Assembly: GCA_019915015.1 (NCBI GenBank)
Contig: JAHBBC010000007.1
Coordinates: 1,550,001-1,614,000, forward strand
DNA: 64,000 nt
Origin: Auriscalpium vulgare
Lineage: Eukaryota; Basidiomycota; Agaricomycetes; Russulales; Auriscalpiaceae
Reading direction: 5' to 3'
The notes under the pieces are model-generated. The model searched no databases. It worked only from the letters and a program-made list of their open reading frames with translations, and was not told the origin of the DNA. Of this stretch, positions 34,181-46,320 are shown piece by piece; within the stretch, counting starts at the first letter, position 1; every line of letters starts with the position of its first letter. A program made the position numbers and the translations under genes.

Positions 34181-37100
34181 TCAAGGTCCTACCGGGGTCA
34201 TATCTGACCCCACCCTCCCTTTGTTTCGCAGAGGGGGCTTCTGCGTCAACGGAGTGACCCGCCTCACATTCGTCTCGATCACCAGCCCCCCTCGCTCGCC
34301 GGAATCGTCGGGAACATATGTCACTGGCTCATCGTCTTCGTCCTCGGGCCCCTCGGGTTCGACCGGACGAATCCAGCGAGCGGCAGAGCCTATCCCATCC
34401 ACCCACTGCAAAGTCTCCAAACCCACCTCCCGCAGGCGCTTCGTCGACGACTGCCATGGGATGCTGCCGGAGCTACGCCTGCTCGATCGGCTGGCACTGC
34501 GAAAATCCGCGCTCATTGACCCACTGTTGTGCTTATCGTCGTGCCAGATGGGCGGCCGCTTGGGGGAAGCCGATAACATGCGTGGGTCCGAAGGGAGCAA
34601 GAGGGGTAACATGTGCCGTGAATCCAAAAATTCCCCAAGAACCTCGGGCGGTTTAGCCGGCTCCCATGGGGTGGCATCTTGGTCTCGATCGAAGAGAAGA
34701 TCGATGTTGCGCTGCGCTGAGTATACTTCTGTTGAGGTGGAAGAGGAGGTTTTATAGCTGCTGGTGTCATTCATGATTGACGAGGCGTCCTCTCTTTCAC
34801 GATCACGCTCTCCCATCTATGATGGTCAGATAGCGCGTTAGTAAGGCAGACCTACCCAAGCCACATCGGGATTACCTCTCTACGCAGCGCTTCGACGCCG
34901 AGCTTTACACGATGTCGTTCCCAGTCTTTCTGTAACTGTGCGAGGTATTGACTGCATTCTTCGGTCATGCGGCCTTCGTTGACCTCATACTTGTAATCGC
35001 GCACCGCACGTCGCATCTGCCGAAAGCATTAAGTACACGGCACACGGTCAATTTTAGTAACTGTCACCTGCAGCGGATTCAGGTTTTTCATGGTCTGGAT
35101 CGTGGCGACTAGTACTGAGAATTCATTAATTGACGACAGGCACTAAGATGTGTGAGCGAAGGCAGATCGGGATGAATGCACACATGTTCACCTGCAGCCA
35201 AGCCAGAAGGTCTTTCACAGGCGCCAGATGGGATATGACTCCTCGTGGAAGGTTGACAGACTCTACCCACTCTTCCAATGCACTGAGATTCATGCCGATC
35301 TGGACAGCCCGTGATCTATTCGCCAACTTTCAGTTCTATCCCAGGGCATTATCTCACAATCACGCACCGGCATAGATACTTCTTCCGGGTCATGACCCGA
35401 TTGAAGATTTCGCCTATAACACAGTCGGCTTCACTGACATCGACGAAGACAGGGACTCACAAGCCACCCAGTACATAACCTGGGACCACATCTGTGTGAT
35501 GAGGGCCGGGTTGATGCCAGAAAGCGTGAGGAACGTCTGGAGTGCGTCGAAGAAGCTAGTGATATCAATTGGACTAGGCGAGGACACCCGCGGAATATGG
35601 CCTGTGTCCTGGAAGAAGGACTGTATGGGGGTCGCGGTGTTGGGGCCCTTAGTGCGTGAGAAACTTTGCCGGAGGGAGGCAAAATTCCGTGACAGGGCGG
35701 GAGACGAGGATCCTTGCGAAGGCACTCCGGGAGAAGGCGGGCGGGTTGGACTGGGTAGCCCAGGAGAGGCAAGCCCTCCATTGCGAGAGGGCGCCCCGGA
35801 GGCAGTCGGAGTGGTCTTTTTCTTGGAGGTCAACGAGCGAAGGAAGGACCACTCAGATTCAAACTGAATCCCGTCGAACTCTGCGGAAAACGGCGCGTGC
35901 TCCAAAATGGCGGTGTCAATAAGGGTGTCGATTCTGCGCTCGACGTAACGGATGATGAACACTAACAGAGTGGAACGGTGAGTAGGGAGAACGCAGGAGG
36001 GCAGCCGTTACTCACCGAAAACAGAGTTAATCACTTCCTCTATTAATACAAACGAACCCAGCAGCTCGCAATTTTCGTTTATAGAGTTGTCACAACGCAT
36101 GAGGTGGAGCCATGCAGTGGTGTTGTACAGCCAAAAAACCAGAGAAGTGAGATCTTCCGATCGGCTCTAGGATAAAGTCAACATCGCAACAATCAATGAA
36201 ATCACCCAACTCACGAAAAACGTCTCCTCTATGACATCCGTCGCACCGATAACGAGGTCCTCGAGCCAGTTATCGTCGCATGTGAGGCACGCGAAGCGCG
36301 CCAGCATGTAGAGCGCGTTTGCCGGCTCGGAGTTTCGTATCGATGGTCGAACATTGGTGATTAGTGATTGGAATATTTCAGGGAGTGACGGCGGCGAGAA
36401 AACAAGCATTGTGGTATAGTCTGGCAGTGGGGTCTGCCATACGATTCATTTGACAACGATTCAGTTGACAGGGAGTGAGAGACGGTGAGCATGTATCTCA
36501 CATAAAGGCGTTCGTCCTCAATATCGTCTTCGTCGTCAGACGAGCCGGAGGATCCAGTTTCCCAGTCATTGTCTCCCCACCATTTTGGACCGATGCCCAG
36601 GGCTTGTCCGACTTCATCGCGAATGCTCTGCCGTTTGCCCTGCCGAATCAACCGCTTCTCCATGAGCTTGCGTCGGTTCTCCATCCTGCCACCTGTCCAT
36701 CCCTCCGAGCGCATGGCCTCTCCGAGTAAGAGTGCAACGTCTTGTCGGCCGGGGATAGTCGAATGCGCAGTGACGATATCTAGCGGCGTAAGTTGACGTT
36801 CGGTAACGGCAAAAGGGGAGCACCCGTGCGTCATCAGATGCGACACCAGCGTCGGAGGAGCAAATAGAGCAGCATGGTGTAGCGCAGTCCAGCCTGCTAA
36901 AGAGCAAGTGCTGGATAATCAGTGCATGTATAGTTACTATGGGGTAGGAACATTCATACCATTATCTGGCGCATTCACGTCCGCACCCTCTGATATGAGC
37001 AACCGCACACATTCCTCTCTCTCAACATCGCGGTCCGACTCGAGTCCAAACCCCTGGATGGTGAGACTAATGAGGTCAAGCCCGTCCTCGTCGCGGTAAC

Positions 37101-37332
37101 CCAGATCCACAGATGTGCGCGCTTGGTGGTCTGTGAGGAGAAATGACAGCAGCGGAAGGTCTCCGAACAAGCAAGCGCGCGTCAGGCAATGCGTAACGAG
37201 CTCTGCCTTCTGTGCGGGTGCAAGGCCGGCGTTGGGGGCGAGTGTGGGGGCGAGATACGATGGACTCGGATATATGGGGTGCAGATCGGGCTCCGGAGAC
37301 AGATCGATGGATGCTATGGACGTAGATGCCAT
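34181..37332 (-). CDS. Ankyrin-repeat and DIL (dilute) domain protein
   Basis: The protein begins MASTSIASIDLSPEPDLHP at the ATG at 37332. It continues with ankyrin-type repeats (LTRACLFGDLPLLSFLLTDH, VRLLISEGADVNAPDNG, then HAALFAPPTLVSHLMTHGCSP with LTPLDIVTAHS). A charged region follows (GMENRRKLMEKRL-like, with an acidic DDEDDIEDERLYV). The C-terminal half is a DIL domain: ALYMLARFACLTCDDNWLEDLV, VFSRFVIRYVERRIDTLIDTAIL-like, FFDALQTFLTLSGINPALITQMWSQVMYWVACE, NLSALEEWVESVNLPRG and APVKDLLAWLQ. DIL is the cargo-binding fold of class V myosins, here without a motor. The last exon is a Ser-rich acidic tail. Fungi have similar standalone ankyrin-DIL proteins of unknown role; a part in vesicle or organelle positioning is inference. 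Exon borders are approximate. Confidence 0.82.
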
Positions 37333-37619
37333 GGAATGGGTGTATTGTCGCTCCGGGTGGACGGGTCGCGCGTGGTGGGTATAGCAGTAGGCAAGGAAAC
37401 GGCGTTCACAACCCGCGGCGGGGCGGTGTTGGTGGCGAGGTATCTGCCGGTACCCACCCCGCGAAGGAGGGACGGCGTCGGTCGGGATGGTGGCGAGCAC
37501 GCCGGGACAGACGGTGCGCGACGAGGGTGCAGTTGGGCAACGCAAATACAGTATTATCAGCACGTAGATCGCGTCTGGTCGGCACGTGCCTCTCCATTCC
37601 CTCCTTCGCTCTCTCCAAA
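37333..37619. promoter_or_regulatory. Divergent promoter, ankyrin-DIL / RRP15
   Basis: A 287-bp gap separates two opposite start codons. A C/T-rich leader (CCTCTCCATTCCCTCCTTCG) lies just before the RRP15 ATG. No other gene. Confidence 0.4.
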
Positions 37620-38462
37620 ATGCCCACGGCGAAACGACAAAAACTCTCTCCCGACGCACCCGCTACCACCGGTGGCGCTGAGGACGTTTCACCCTCTGAC
37701 TCAGATGTTGACGAAGGGAGCTTCCAGGAAGCATCAGGCTCCCAGGCATCTCTGAGCGATGCCGAAGAAGACAACTCTCCTGACACCGACGACGAAATCG
37801 CGGACGTTCGGCGTCCCAAATCCAAAAAGACGCTTAAGCGGAAGCACCGCGCCACGGACGCATCTAACTTTGGTGCCGCACTCCAGTCGCTGCTCAGCAC
37901 AGATGCGCCGTCGGCATTGCCTCTGTCATTGAAGCCCTCACTTGCGCGGAAGCGAAACGACGAGAAACTCGAGTTGAAGGCGAAGAAGGTGCTCAAGGGC
38001 GAGAAGAAGGATAAAGAGGACAAGGGTAGAGTCAAGGATGTCATCGGCGGATGGGGGGGTGAGAGCGAGCGCGCGTTGCGAAAGGTCGCGCAGAGAGGCG
38101 GTGGGTGTCCACTTGTTCGTCCCTCTTGACAGCAGCTCATCGAACCGTCAAACAGTCGTGAAGCTGTTCAATGCCATCCAGCATTCTCAGGCTTCTGTCT
38201 CCGTGGCGGAGAAGCAGACAAAAGCTACTCGGGGCTCCGGCAAGCCGACCCTGCCCGCGCCTTCGTTAGAGAAACACGTTCAAGGCAATAAGAAAGGGAA
38301 AAATCGGGATAACCCATTGGGTAGAGGAAAAGAAAGTACGTGAACTGTACGGTGGCGCCGCTCCGATACTCGTGTCGCTTACGCCGTCAACCTCTAGCTG
38401 CGCTTGACAAGGATAATTTCCTGGACATGATCCGATCAGGAGGAATAGTATCCAAGTCGTAG
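37620..38462 (+). CDS. RRP15: Ribosomal RNA-processing protein 15
   Basis: Nucleolar factor of pre-60S particles, needed for 25S/5.8S rRNA maturation. Exons 37620-38100, 38156-38335 and 38398-38462 sum to 726 nt and 241 aa. The N terminus is acidic and Ser-rich (DVSPSDSDVDEGSFQEASGS). The Rrp15p domain follows with KTLKRKHRATDASNFGAALQ, LLSTDAPSALPLSLKPSLAR, a Lys/Glu-rich helix, ERALRKVAQRGVVKLFNAI and the C-terminal FLDMIRSGGIVSKS. The start ATG follows an AAA context. Size and domain order fit the family. Confidence 0.93.
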
Positions 38463-39001
38463 CCCTTCGTAGCCTTGTCGCATATTGTTTACTACCTGCT
38501 TGAGACGCCGTCAATGAAGGCGCTTGCTGTTGATCCCCGCCCCTCCCCGGATTCATGCATCACAAACGCCGGCCTTGTTTTTGTCGCGACATCTGCGGTG
38601 GACGTGCATGCGGATGCGATGTCATCTCGCGTATAGAATTGTGTCTCACTCCTGCCTGGCTCGTGAATTACATCGTGTTCAACGACCGTGATCACGCCCA
38701 ATCGGCGCTGGACATGATGCAAGAACGCGGCGAGCATGATCTCCTTCATCAGACAGGGCCTGAGCCTGTGAGTCCGACCGCTGTAAGCGGGTGCGGCACG
38801 ATCAATTCCATTCACTCCAGACCACGGCGGTTTGCAGATGCGAATATATGCTGGTTCCGTAGCTGACTTTGCAGTAGTGCAGAAAGTTAGAGTCAAGTTG
38901 TGTATGTGCGCCGAGGTGGCGGGATGTTCAGCCACATCATGCGAAGATGACCTACCCTTAATCACCACGCTGGCCATAAATGCTCCTTCCTCCGTCCCCC
39001 C
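38463..39001. other. Intergenic with one unexplained minus-strand open frame
   Basis: A 161-codon ATG frame on the minus strand (38977-38492) begins MASVVIKGRSSSHDVAEHP and includes EHDVIHEPGRSETQFY. It contains several in-frame GT-AG pairs, but I recognise no domain, and it occupies the space where the RRP15 terminator and GID8 promoter must lie. I regard it as probably non-coding. Confidence 0.3.
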
Positions 39002-40209
39002 ATGGTCTGCTTCCCTGCATCATTATGATCCCCCTTCTTGCTGACGCGCTCTCCGCTACTTCAGGCCCCGACGAAGACGTCCATATCCACAGATGAATGG
39101 GAGCGAAGGTTGGAGGAGGTTCAGGTCACGAAAGAGTGCGTAACAGTCGCTTCGTTCAACTCGGACACGGAGCGCGGTCAGGGGATGAATCATTTTTGGG
39201 AATCTCGCTGATCACCCTGATGCGACAACAAAAATTGCATGTATTATCTGACTTCGACCGTCGCACCGTGTTTCCGATTTTCTCGACTTACACGTTGAAC
39301 ATGGCCGGCTGACGACCTTCTTCTCGCAGCGACCTGAATCGGCTGGTCATGGACTACCTCGTCATTGAGGGCTACAAGTCAGCGGCTGAAGAGTTCAGTC
39401 AAGAGGCGAGCGTGATGCCTGCGGTCGACTTTCAGAGCATCGAGAGCCGTATGAACATCAGAGAAGCCCTCCAGCGTGGCGACGTACAGGACGCCATCAC
39501 GCGCGTCAACGACCTGAATCCTGAGGTATGTCTGCCGTTCGTCTGCGCCTTGCTCTCCTTGCAGGATTAGACTTTTGCATGCACCACTCTCAGACCCTCA
39601 GGGTCGATGATGATCATGCTTCACCAAAACTTCAGTCTTCAATATGATATTTTCTTTGGCGCTTTGCAACCCCCTGGTTACGAAGAAGCTGATGTGTACC
39701 TTGTTTTCATTTTCACAGATCTTGGACACGAACCCGGCGCTGTACTTCCATCTACAGCAGCAGAAGCTCATCGAGTTCATCCGACAAGGGAAGATCGCGG
39801 AAGCGCTGGACTTCGCACAGCAGGAGCTGGCCCCGCGGGGTGAAGAAAGCCCCGAATTCCTGTCGGAGCTGGAGCGCACAATGGCTCTGCTGGCGTTCGA
39901 GTCTTCGCCGTCTGTGCCCTCGGCGATCTCGGATCTGCTGTCCCCGGCGCAGCGGATCAAGACCGCGGGGGAGGTGAACGCGGCGATCTTGGAGAGTCTC
40001 AGCCAGGGGAAGGAGGCGAAGCTGGTGGCGATGCTGAAGCTATTGTGTTGGGGCGAATCGCTGCTGGGCGAGCGGGCGGACTTCCCCAAGGTGCGCCGCT
40101 TCGTGATGGTTCCTGCGTCGCGCGATCGCTGAGGCGGGCGGGTGTTGGTGATCAGGTGGACCTCAGCGACGGGCTGGGGGTCGGGCGCGGGCACGGGGGC
40201 GAGGTGTGA
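39002..40209 (+). CDS. GID8: GID/CTLH ubiquitin-ligase subunit Gid8
   Basis: Scaffold of the GID (CTLH) E3 ligase, which in yeast degrades gluconeogenic enzymes when glucose returns. LisH, CTLH and CRA modules are all present: DDLNRLVMDYLVIEGYKSAA (LisH), then SIESRMNIREALQRGDVQDA and LNPEILDTNPALYFHLQQQK, and EALDFAQQELAPRGEESPEF with LERTMALLAFE (CRA). Exons 39002-39004, 39065-39135, 39330-39525, 39719-40090 and 40156-40209 sum to 696 nt and 231 aa, matching the ~228 aa of animal GID8. In this model the first coding exon is the ATG alone, directly followed by a GT donor; no in-frame ATG exists in the second exon before the conserved TDEWERRLEEV. The third intron (193 nt) is long for this genome. 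Confidence 0.93.
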
Positions 40210-40702
40210 TTGCGGATGTGACCGGCCGCGCGGGCGGGGCGGGGCTGCAGCGTGTAGTTTAGCGTTGTTTCTACGTGGAAGAGGGGGGGGCTTCGAATGA
40301 AAGGCATGGGCTTGTTCACGGCGTGAAGGGGCGCAACGCGGGGGCGAGGTTCATATCGGATGGCCCGGTGGCGAGCATGCGGCGCGGCGCGCGGACGACA
40401 CGCGCAGTGCAAGCGGGCGGAACGCGCACGTGGGAGTGCGCCCATCCGGATCCGGCGGTTTATGTGTGTTTGCCTGCGCCTGGAGATATTACTGCTGCTG
40501 CCAAGTGCCTTTCCCTCCAGCTGCCGCACTCAACCGCACTGCTCCTCCCGCCGCCGCCGCCTCCTCAGCTGCCAGTGCGCGCGCCCGCCGTCGCACCGCC
40601 AGCACACCGTCCAACCCGCCCCCACCACCCCCGCCCCCCCGCGCACATCACACGCCGACCCCCGTCTCCAGGGCACCCCCGCGTGCACCTGCTCGCCCTG
40701 AC
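40210..40702. promoter_or_regulatory. Upstream region of the MAPKKK gene
   Basis: A GC-rich 490-bp gap followed by a long C-rich leader (from about 40520 to 40690, mostly CCGCC/CCCCC runs), probably the 5' UTR of the MAPKKK. Frames that stay open through it are low-complexity Pro/Ala/Arg translations. No gene supported. Confidence 0.4.
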
Positions 40703-43700
40703 ATGTCCGAGGACTCAAAGTCCATCGCACCCAGATCCCGCAGAGCACATCGCCCCATTCTCGTCGTCGCAAATCCAAGCCCCGACTCGGACAGCGATGA
40801 CAACCGCCCTTCCCGCTCCTTCTCAAGCCATCGGTACTATCCCTACAACCAGCCGAGCCCCATCGCTCCCTCTCCCTCCCGTGACAAGAACATCTTCATG
40901 ACATCGACCTATCGCGAGCCCGGCGCACTCACCACCACCAATCTCCCCTCCCACACCCGACAGCATCCTGCCTCCCAGTCCAACCCCGCCCTCTCCTCTC
41001 CATCCGGCACCAGCTCGCCCCCACCCAGCACACCAGGCCAGCCAGTTCCGCCCATGGATCTGCTCGGCGAGAGCACCTCGCGGAAAGACTTTGCGAGCTA
41101 CTCATCCGAGGCCCTTCTGCAGCAACAGCAGCCCGCGTCTGCCGTACCCTCGCGCGCCGGCAACTTTTTTGGCAAGCTCAAATCCCACATACCCCGACCG
41201 CACCTCTCACACGACCGACGTCTGTCGGGAGGCTCGCGGCCGGCTACGGTGAGCTCACCACAATGTTCTCTATGTCCAAGCCGTGTTGACAACCGTTCAG
41301 TCTCCCATCACTACCACACCGTCGGAGCCATACAGCGGCCGTGCCATAGGCGATATGCGAACACCTCCCGCAGACAAGACCTTGATCTTTGTTACTGGGG
41401 ACTCAGAGCAGTACTACACTGTTGATATATCGGGGTTTAGGGATGCTGCGTTCATCAAAGAGTTGATCTTCTCAAAGGTGCGCAACCCAACGTCTCATAT
41501 TCCAAATTAAGATGTTCTAAATTGCCGTTACAGCTGCGGATTCCTGACGAAGAGCAGACTCAATACTCCATTTACCGGACGGAGATCGACGCGTATGCTA
41601 TCAGCGAGGCGCTCAAGGAGGACCAGCTATACGAGCTCTGTCGTGACCATGCAGACCCGAAGGGTTCCTTAAAGTTCCTTGTGGCGAATTCGTCGGCGTA
41701 TGTGCACGAGCCCGCACAGTCGTCTCCCGTCACGTCGCCGACCGTCAGCGCGGTTCCTCCCCCGGTGTTACCTTTCAGCCATTCCTCATTCGCGCCGTCG
41801 CGTCACCGCTCCCAGTCGAGGCATGAAAGCGTGTCGTCGGCCAGCGAGCGCGTGCCAGTCGAGGCCACGAATGGCTACGATCCGTCAGTATCAGACGATT
41901 TGGACGCGACAGAGGCGGAGAGTCACCGATCGACCTTGCGCCCTCCACCGAAGCCTTATGCCCCCTCTGCTTCCACCCTCAGTCTGGTTCCCCCATCGCC
42001 TCAACACCGAGGCGGCATCCCGCGGGCTGTGTCCCCTGCAGGACGCGCAATTTCGCCTTCTCCTTTCTTGTCCCCTGAACGACCGTATGCAGACTCCCGG
42101 CGCTTGGAGAGAGGGCGGCCAAATGTCCTACATCCCCAAACGTCCAGGCCTTTCCTCAATTCCCCCGATCGATCGCGCACGCCATTTGACGAGGATGCGC
42201 CGGCATCTGCGCTTCCTACCGCTTGGGCACCACATTCTCGCGCTGGTTCCGACGCTGCGGCTGAGAGAGAAAAAATGTTGCAAAAATCGGAAAGCCAAAT
42301 GGATCTTAGCCGCCAATTGCAGGCGCAAGCACAACGGAAGGAAGCCATGCTTGACAGAGGGAAGCGAAGAGGAACTCCAACCAAGCGGGAGACGGATCAG
42401 CCAAGGCCTGTTCGAGATCCGTCTTGGATATTTGTCGACAAGTCTTCACCTTCGCAGGAAAACAGTCGCCCAATGCAACGTACAACTCGTGAACGGGAAG
42501 CTAAATATTCCCCTCGCATCCAGGGGTCGCAGTTCCTTTCGCGGGCTAACCCGCTCTCGAGCGCTCCACGACAGCCGCCACCTGCTCCTCCAGGCGGGGA
42601 GCGTAGTGGGGGTGGCAGACATCAGGTCCCTCCAGGTTGGGCAATAGCTTATCGTGGACCACATTTGAAGATGGCGAAGAGTGTCGACAACATGCGTGAC
42701 AAATATGTTCATAACCATCCTGGATCACTTACTCCCGGTGGAACGCGTCGCCCTGCGGTACCGCCGGTGCCACCGGCACCGTCGTCCGCATCGCAGATCC
42801 CAACAACCATGTCGATGAAAATAACGACTCCCACTCAAGCAGGAGGGTATGCAAGTGGAGATGGAGGGACATTCTCGCCACGCGGCGGTCCAGCTCTTTC
42901 CACTAGTCCAGACACGGCCAAGACGAGCTTCGATGGGCAGAGGTCAGCTATTCGAGCATCGCCCACGAATCATTGGCCTGGACGTCCATTGCCCACGCAA
43001 TCGCCAGCCCAAGCCCCAGCTGAGCTATCGATCTCCCTTCCCAACAGTGCACCACGCGCGCCGCCTTCACAAACTGTCACGTCTTCCACTTCGTCGGGAG
43101 TTAATTCGGACCCCCCGCGGCTGCCTGCCGCCAATACCCTCTCCGATCCCCCGGCCCGTCAGCAGACCGCTAATGCAACACCAGACACCCCGCCACGGCA
43201 GCTCTGTAGCAATCCGCCTCCAGACTCAGCTCGCCAGGCCGACGCTCCCCGCCCACGCCCTGTTCTTGAAGAGGATCCGCCGCCTCCGCCTCCGCCTCCG
43301 CCGCCGCCGCCATACAGCCGGCCGCAGCGTTTGGTGGACGCCGCGGTATTCTCCAAACCCTTGCAGGAGTCAGACAGTATCCGCTCTCCCCAGACTCAGA
43401 CTCCTTCTCATTATCTGGGGCGGCAGCTGCCGTCAACGTTCTCGCGAGAAGAAGGGACTATCTTAGCGCGAGCCCTTCCGAGCCGTCCGGGTACCACGGA
43501 AGGCAATGAGCGTGCTGCTGACACGTATACTAGCGCTTTCAGCGACGCGCCTGGGTTGCAAGTCAGTAGGACACCTCCTCGGAGTCCTGTGTCTCCTAGG
43601 AGTCCGCGCTTCGATTCAAGGGAACGATTTGGCCCAAGACCTGATCCAACTGCCGCAACGCTCACCACGCCTGGTGCTCCTCCCCCCGAGTATCTGCGAG

Positions 43701-45973
43701 GAGCGAACTCAAGCCGAGACACCGTTGATGGCCTGGGAACAGAGTCTACCGTCACGCAAGGCGATCGCACTTGGATGATAAACACAGTGCAAAGTCTCAT
43801 TGACGCCCAGGTCAGCAATGACGAAGCTACCGTTGTTCCCAGGGTTAGGAAGAATGAGCCCTTCACTCTTCCTCCCATCCCTCCGCCGCCGCCGCCTCCC
43901 CCGGTGACGTTCACGCAGACCTACCGCCAAATTGGCTATGTGCCCCCGCCGCCGCCACTTCCGTCTCTGCCTCCGTCTGCTCCTTCGACCGTTCCGCCGA
44001 CACCGACTGCGCCTCTTGATTTCGTGCCTTCTACACCATCGACCCCGGACAGTCAGTCTTCCGAGCATGATGAATCTGATAGCGAAGAGGGTACCTTGTG
44101 GCAAAAACCTATGACTGCCGCCGTCCCTGAACTCCAGAAGAGCCTCAATAACGTCCGTGGGCCTCCGCTGAAGATTGATCCTCAGGCAAAGCCCACGCCG
44201 CCCCTACCCCAGCACAAGAATTCGCTCAATAACCGCCCAACCCAGATCCCGGTTGACTTCCCTCCGCCACCGAAGAATCCGCCGCCTTCTCCGCCACTAC
44301 CGCACTGGGGTGGTCGCACACCTACTGCTCGTCAGCCACATAGAAAGGACTCGAAGGCAGCGAGCTTGAAGGGAGAAGGGACTTTCCAGGACGAGTCGTG
44401 GGCGTCACGTCCTGCACCAGAGGATGTTTTAGACCGCTTAGAGGTCTTCTTCCCAGACCACGATCTAGACAAGCCGGTCATTGAAGCCAGCTCGGGCGGC
44501 ACGTCGCCGACTGCTGTGGACGCAGCGCCGGTGCCGCTTCCATACAATGGCGGACCTGCCCCTGCAGCAGGAGACAAGCGCTCACGGCACAAGAAGTCAA
44601 TTCGTCTCGTTGCCGAGGAGCACAACCAGCGGATGGATCGCACTTCTCGGCTGCAGTCCAACTCGGCGGCGAACGTGTTCAGGAAGCGGAGCACGAAGTT
44701 GTGGGACAGTCGAGTGGAGGAGGTCACGCCTGGGCAGAGCAAGGCTGGCATGGCGTCCGTACCGGACTCGCCTTCGACAGCTACGGCCGGTGCCATCGCA
44801 CCCAAGCGTACGTGCTTCATTCCTTCTGTTGGTGTCACGCGCTCAAATTACATGGTATATTTAGCCATATTCAAGTGGGTCCGCGGCGAGCTTATTGGGA
44901 AAGGCAACTTTGGTCGCGTCTACCTGGCTCTCAACGCGACTACTGGTGAGATGATCGCCGTCAAACAGGTAGAGATTCCACGGACTGCGAGCGACAAGAA
45001 TGACCAGCGGCAGATCACCGTTGTCGAAGCCTTGAAGCTCGAGAGCGAGACACTCAAAGATCTGGACCATCCCAATATCGTTCAGTACCTTGGTTTCGAG
45101 GAGACACCGACTTTCTTGAGCATGTAAGTGTTTTCAGTATGCTGATTCGACCGTTGTTTATTGGCACTCTTCCCTACAGCTTCCTGGAGTACGTCCCTGG
45201 TGGCTCCGTCGGAAGTTGCCTGCGAAAGTACGGGCGGTTCGATGAAGACGTCGTCAAGTCGTTCTCTGCCCAAATCTTGAGCGGCCTGGAGTATCTTCAC
45301 TTGAAGGGCATCTTGCACCGAGTGAGCTTGCTTCCATCAGTTCCGGGTTCAACTGTAAGCTGACAATGTCTTCAAGGACCTCAAAGCCGACAACATCTTG
45401 GTTGAGCAGACTGGTGTCTGCAAAATCTCGGACTTTGGCATTTCAAAGCGCACTGACGATATCAACGGCCAGAATGTCCTCACTGCGATGCAGGGAACTG
45501 TGTTCTGGATGGCCCCGGAGGTCGTTAACACCGGGAAGCGTGGCTACAACGCGAAAGTTGATATTTGGAGTGTGGGGTGTGTGGTTCTGGAGATGTGGGC
45601 TGGAGAGCGTCCCTGGCGAAAGGAAGAGGCCATGGCGGTCATCGTCAAGGTACGTCTCGGGTCAGGAAATATGTGTCTCAGTTCACTAACGAACTTACAT
45701 CGCAGCTCTACTCATCTAAACAAGCGCCTCCAATTCCATCCGGAATCACATTGTCGCCCTTAGCCGACGAGTTCAGGAAGAAGTGCTTCGCAGTGTACGT
45801 TGTCCGACGGATGCCTGGTGTTCACTGCTAATTGTGGACCGACACACAGTAATCCCGACGAACGTCCTTCTGCCGCCGACCTACGCAAGCATCCGTATCT
45901 TGTACTCCCAGATGGTTGGGTATTCAATGGTTTTAGCAACAAAGAGATCACCAAACATGACTCTGACTACTGA
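40703..45973 (+). CDS. BCK1: MAPKKK of the Bck1/Mkh1 cell-wall-integrity type
   Basis: Serine/threonine kinase at the top of the Pkc1-Bck1-Mkk-Slt2 cascade that senses cell-wall stress. The ATG at 40703 gives MSEDSKSIAPRSRRAHRP. The N-terminal region includes the conserved KTLIFVTGDSEQYYTVDISG-type block with RDAAFIKELIFSK and the continuation in LRIPDEEQTQYSIYRTEIDA. About 1,000 residues of Pro/Ser-rich disordered linker follow in one 3.6-kb exon, with polyproline runs near 43280-43310 and 43880-43970. The C-terminal kinase domain has ELIGKGNFGRVYLALN (glycine loop), AVKQVEI (catalytic Lys), LHRDLKADNILVE across an intron, ISDFGIS, GTVFWMAPEVV and DIWSVGCVVLEMW. It ends KHPYLVLPDGWVFNGF. All catalytic residues are intact. 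Total length is about 1,500 aa. Confidence 0.92.
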
Positions 45974-46320
45974 CAGCATATATTTTCTCACCTGTCCTTC
46001 TCCACATAGTTGATTTGCATCTTCTTTCATGTTCCACGTCCACCACATCCAAGCGTTATGTCTCACCACACCGACTCACCCAACCCATTTGCTCCATATT
46101 TCCCTTGCATCTTTGGCAACCACGCATTATTTTGCCTGATACCTTATCCCTTCCCCCACGTTCATTCTACGAACGCTGTATCATGCCTTAATGAGTACTA
46201 CTATCACTGCCACCGCACTGGCAGCACAGCCACGGCGGCAATCTCCGATTTTCGTCGAGTGACGTCACACGTGTATCGTTAAGAGCGTGTAGTGGATCCG
46301 CTCTCGAGCTCTCCAGCACC
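45974..46320. other. Intergenic region
   Basis: Between the MAPKKK stop and the IQ-protein start, same strand. Pyrimidine-rich with no supported coding frame; presumably the 3' UTR plus the next promoter. Confidence 0.4.

Noticed and set aside
38492..38977. 161-codon minus-strand ATG frame
   Set aside because: No recognisable motif, and it fills the terminator/promoter gap between RRP15 and GID8. Kept only as a note.
43159..43356. Minus-strand frame with a long glycine run
   Set aside because: Antisense shadow of the polyproline segment in the MAPKKK linker.
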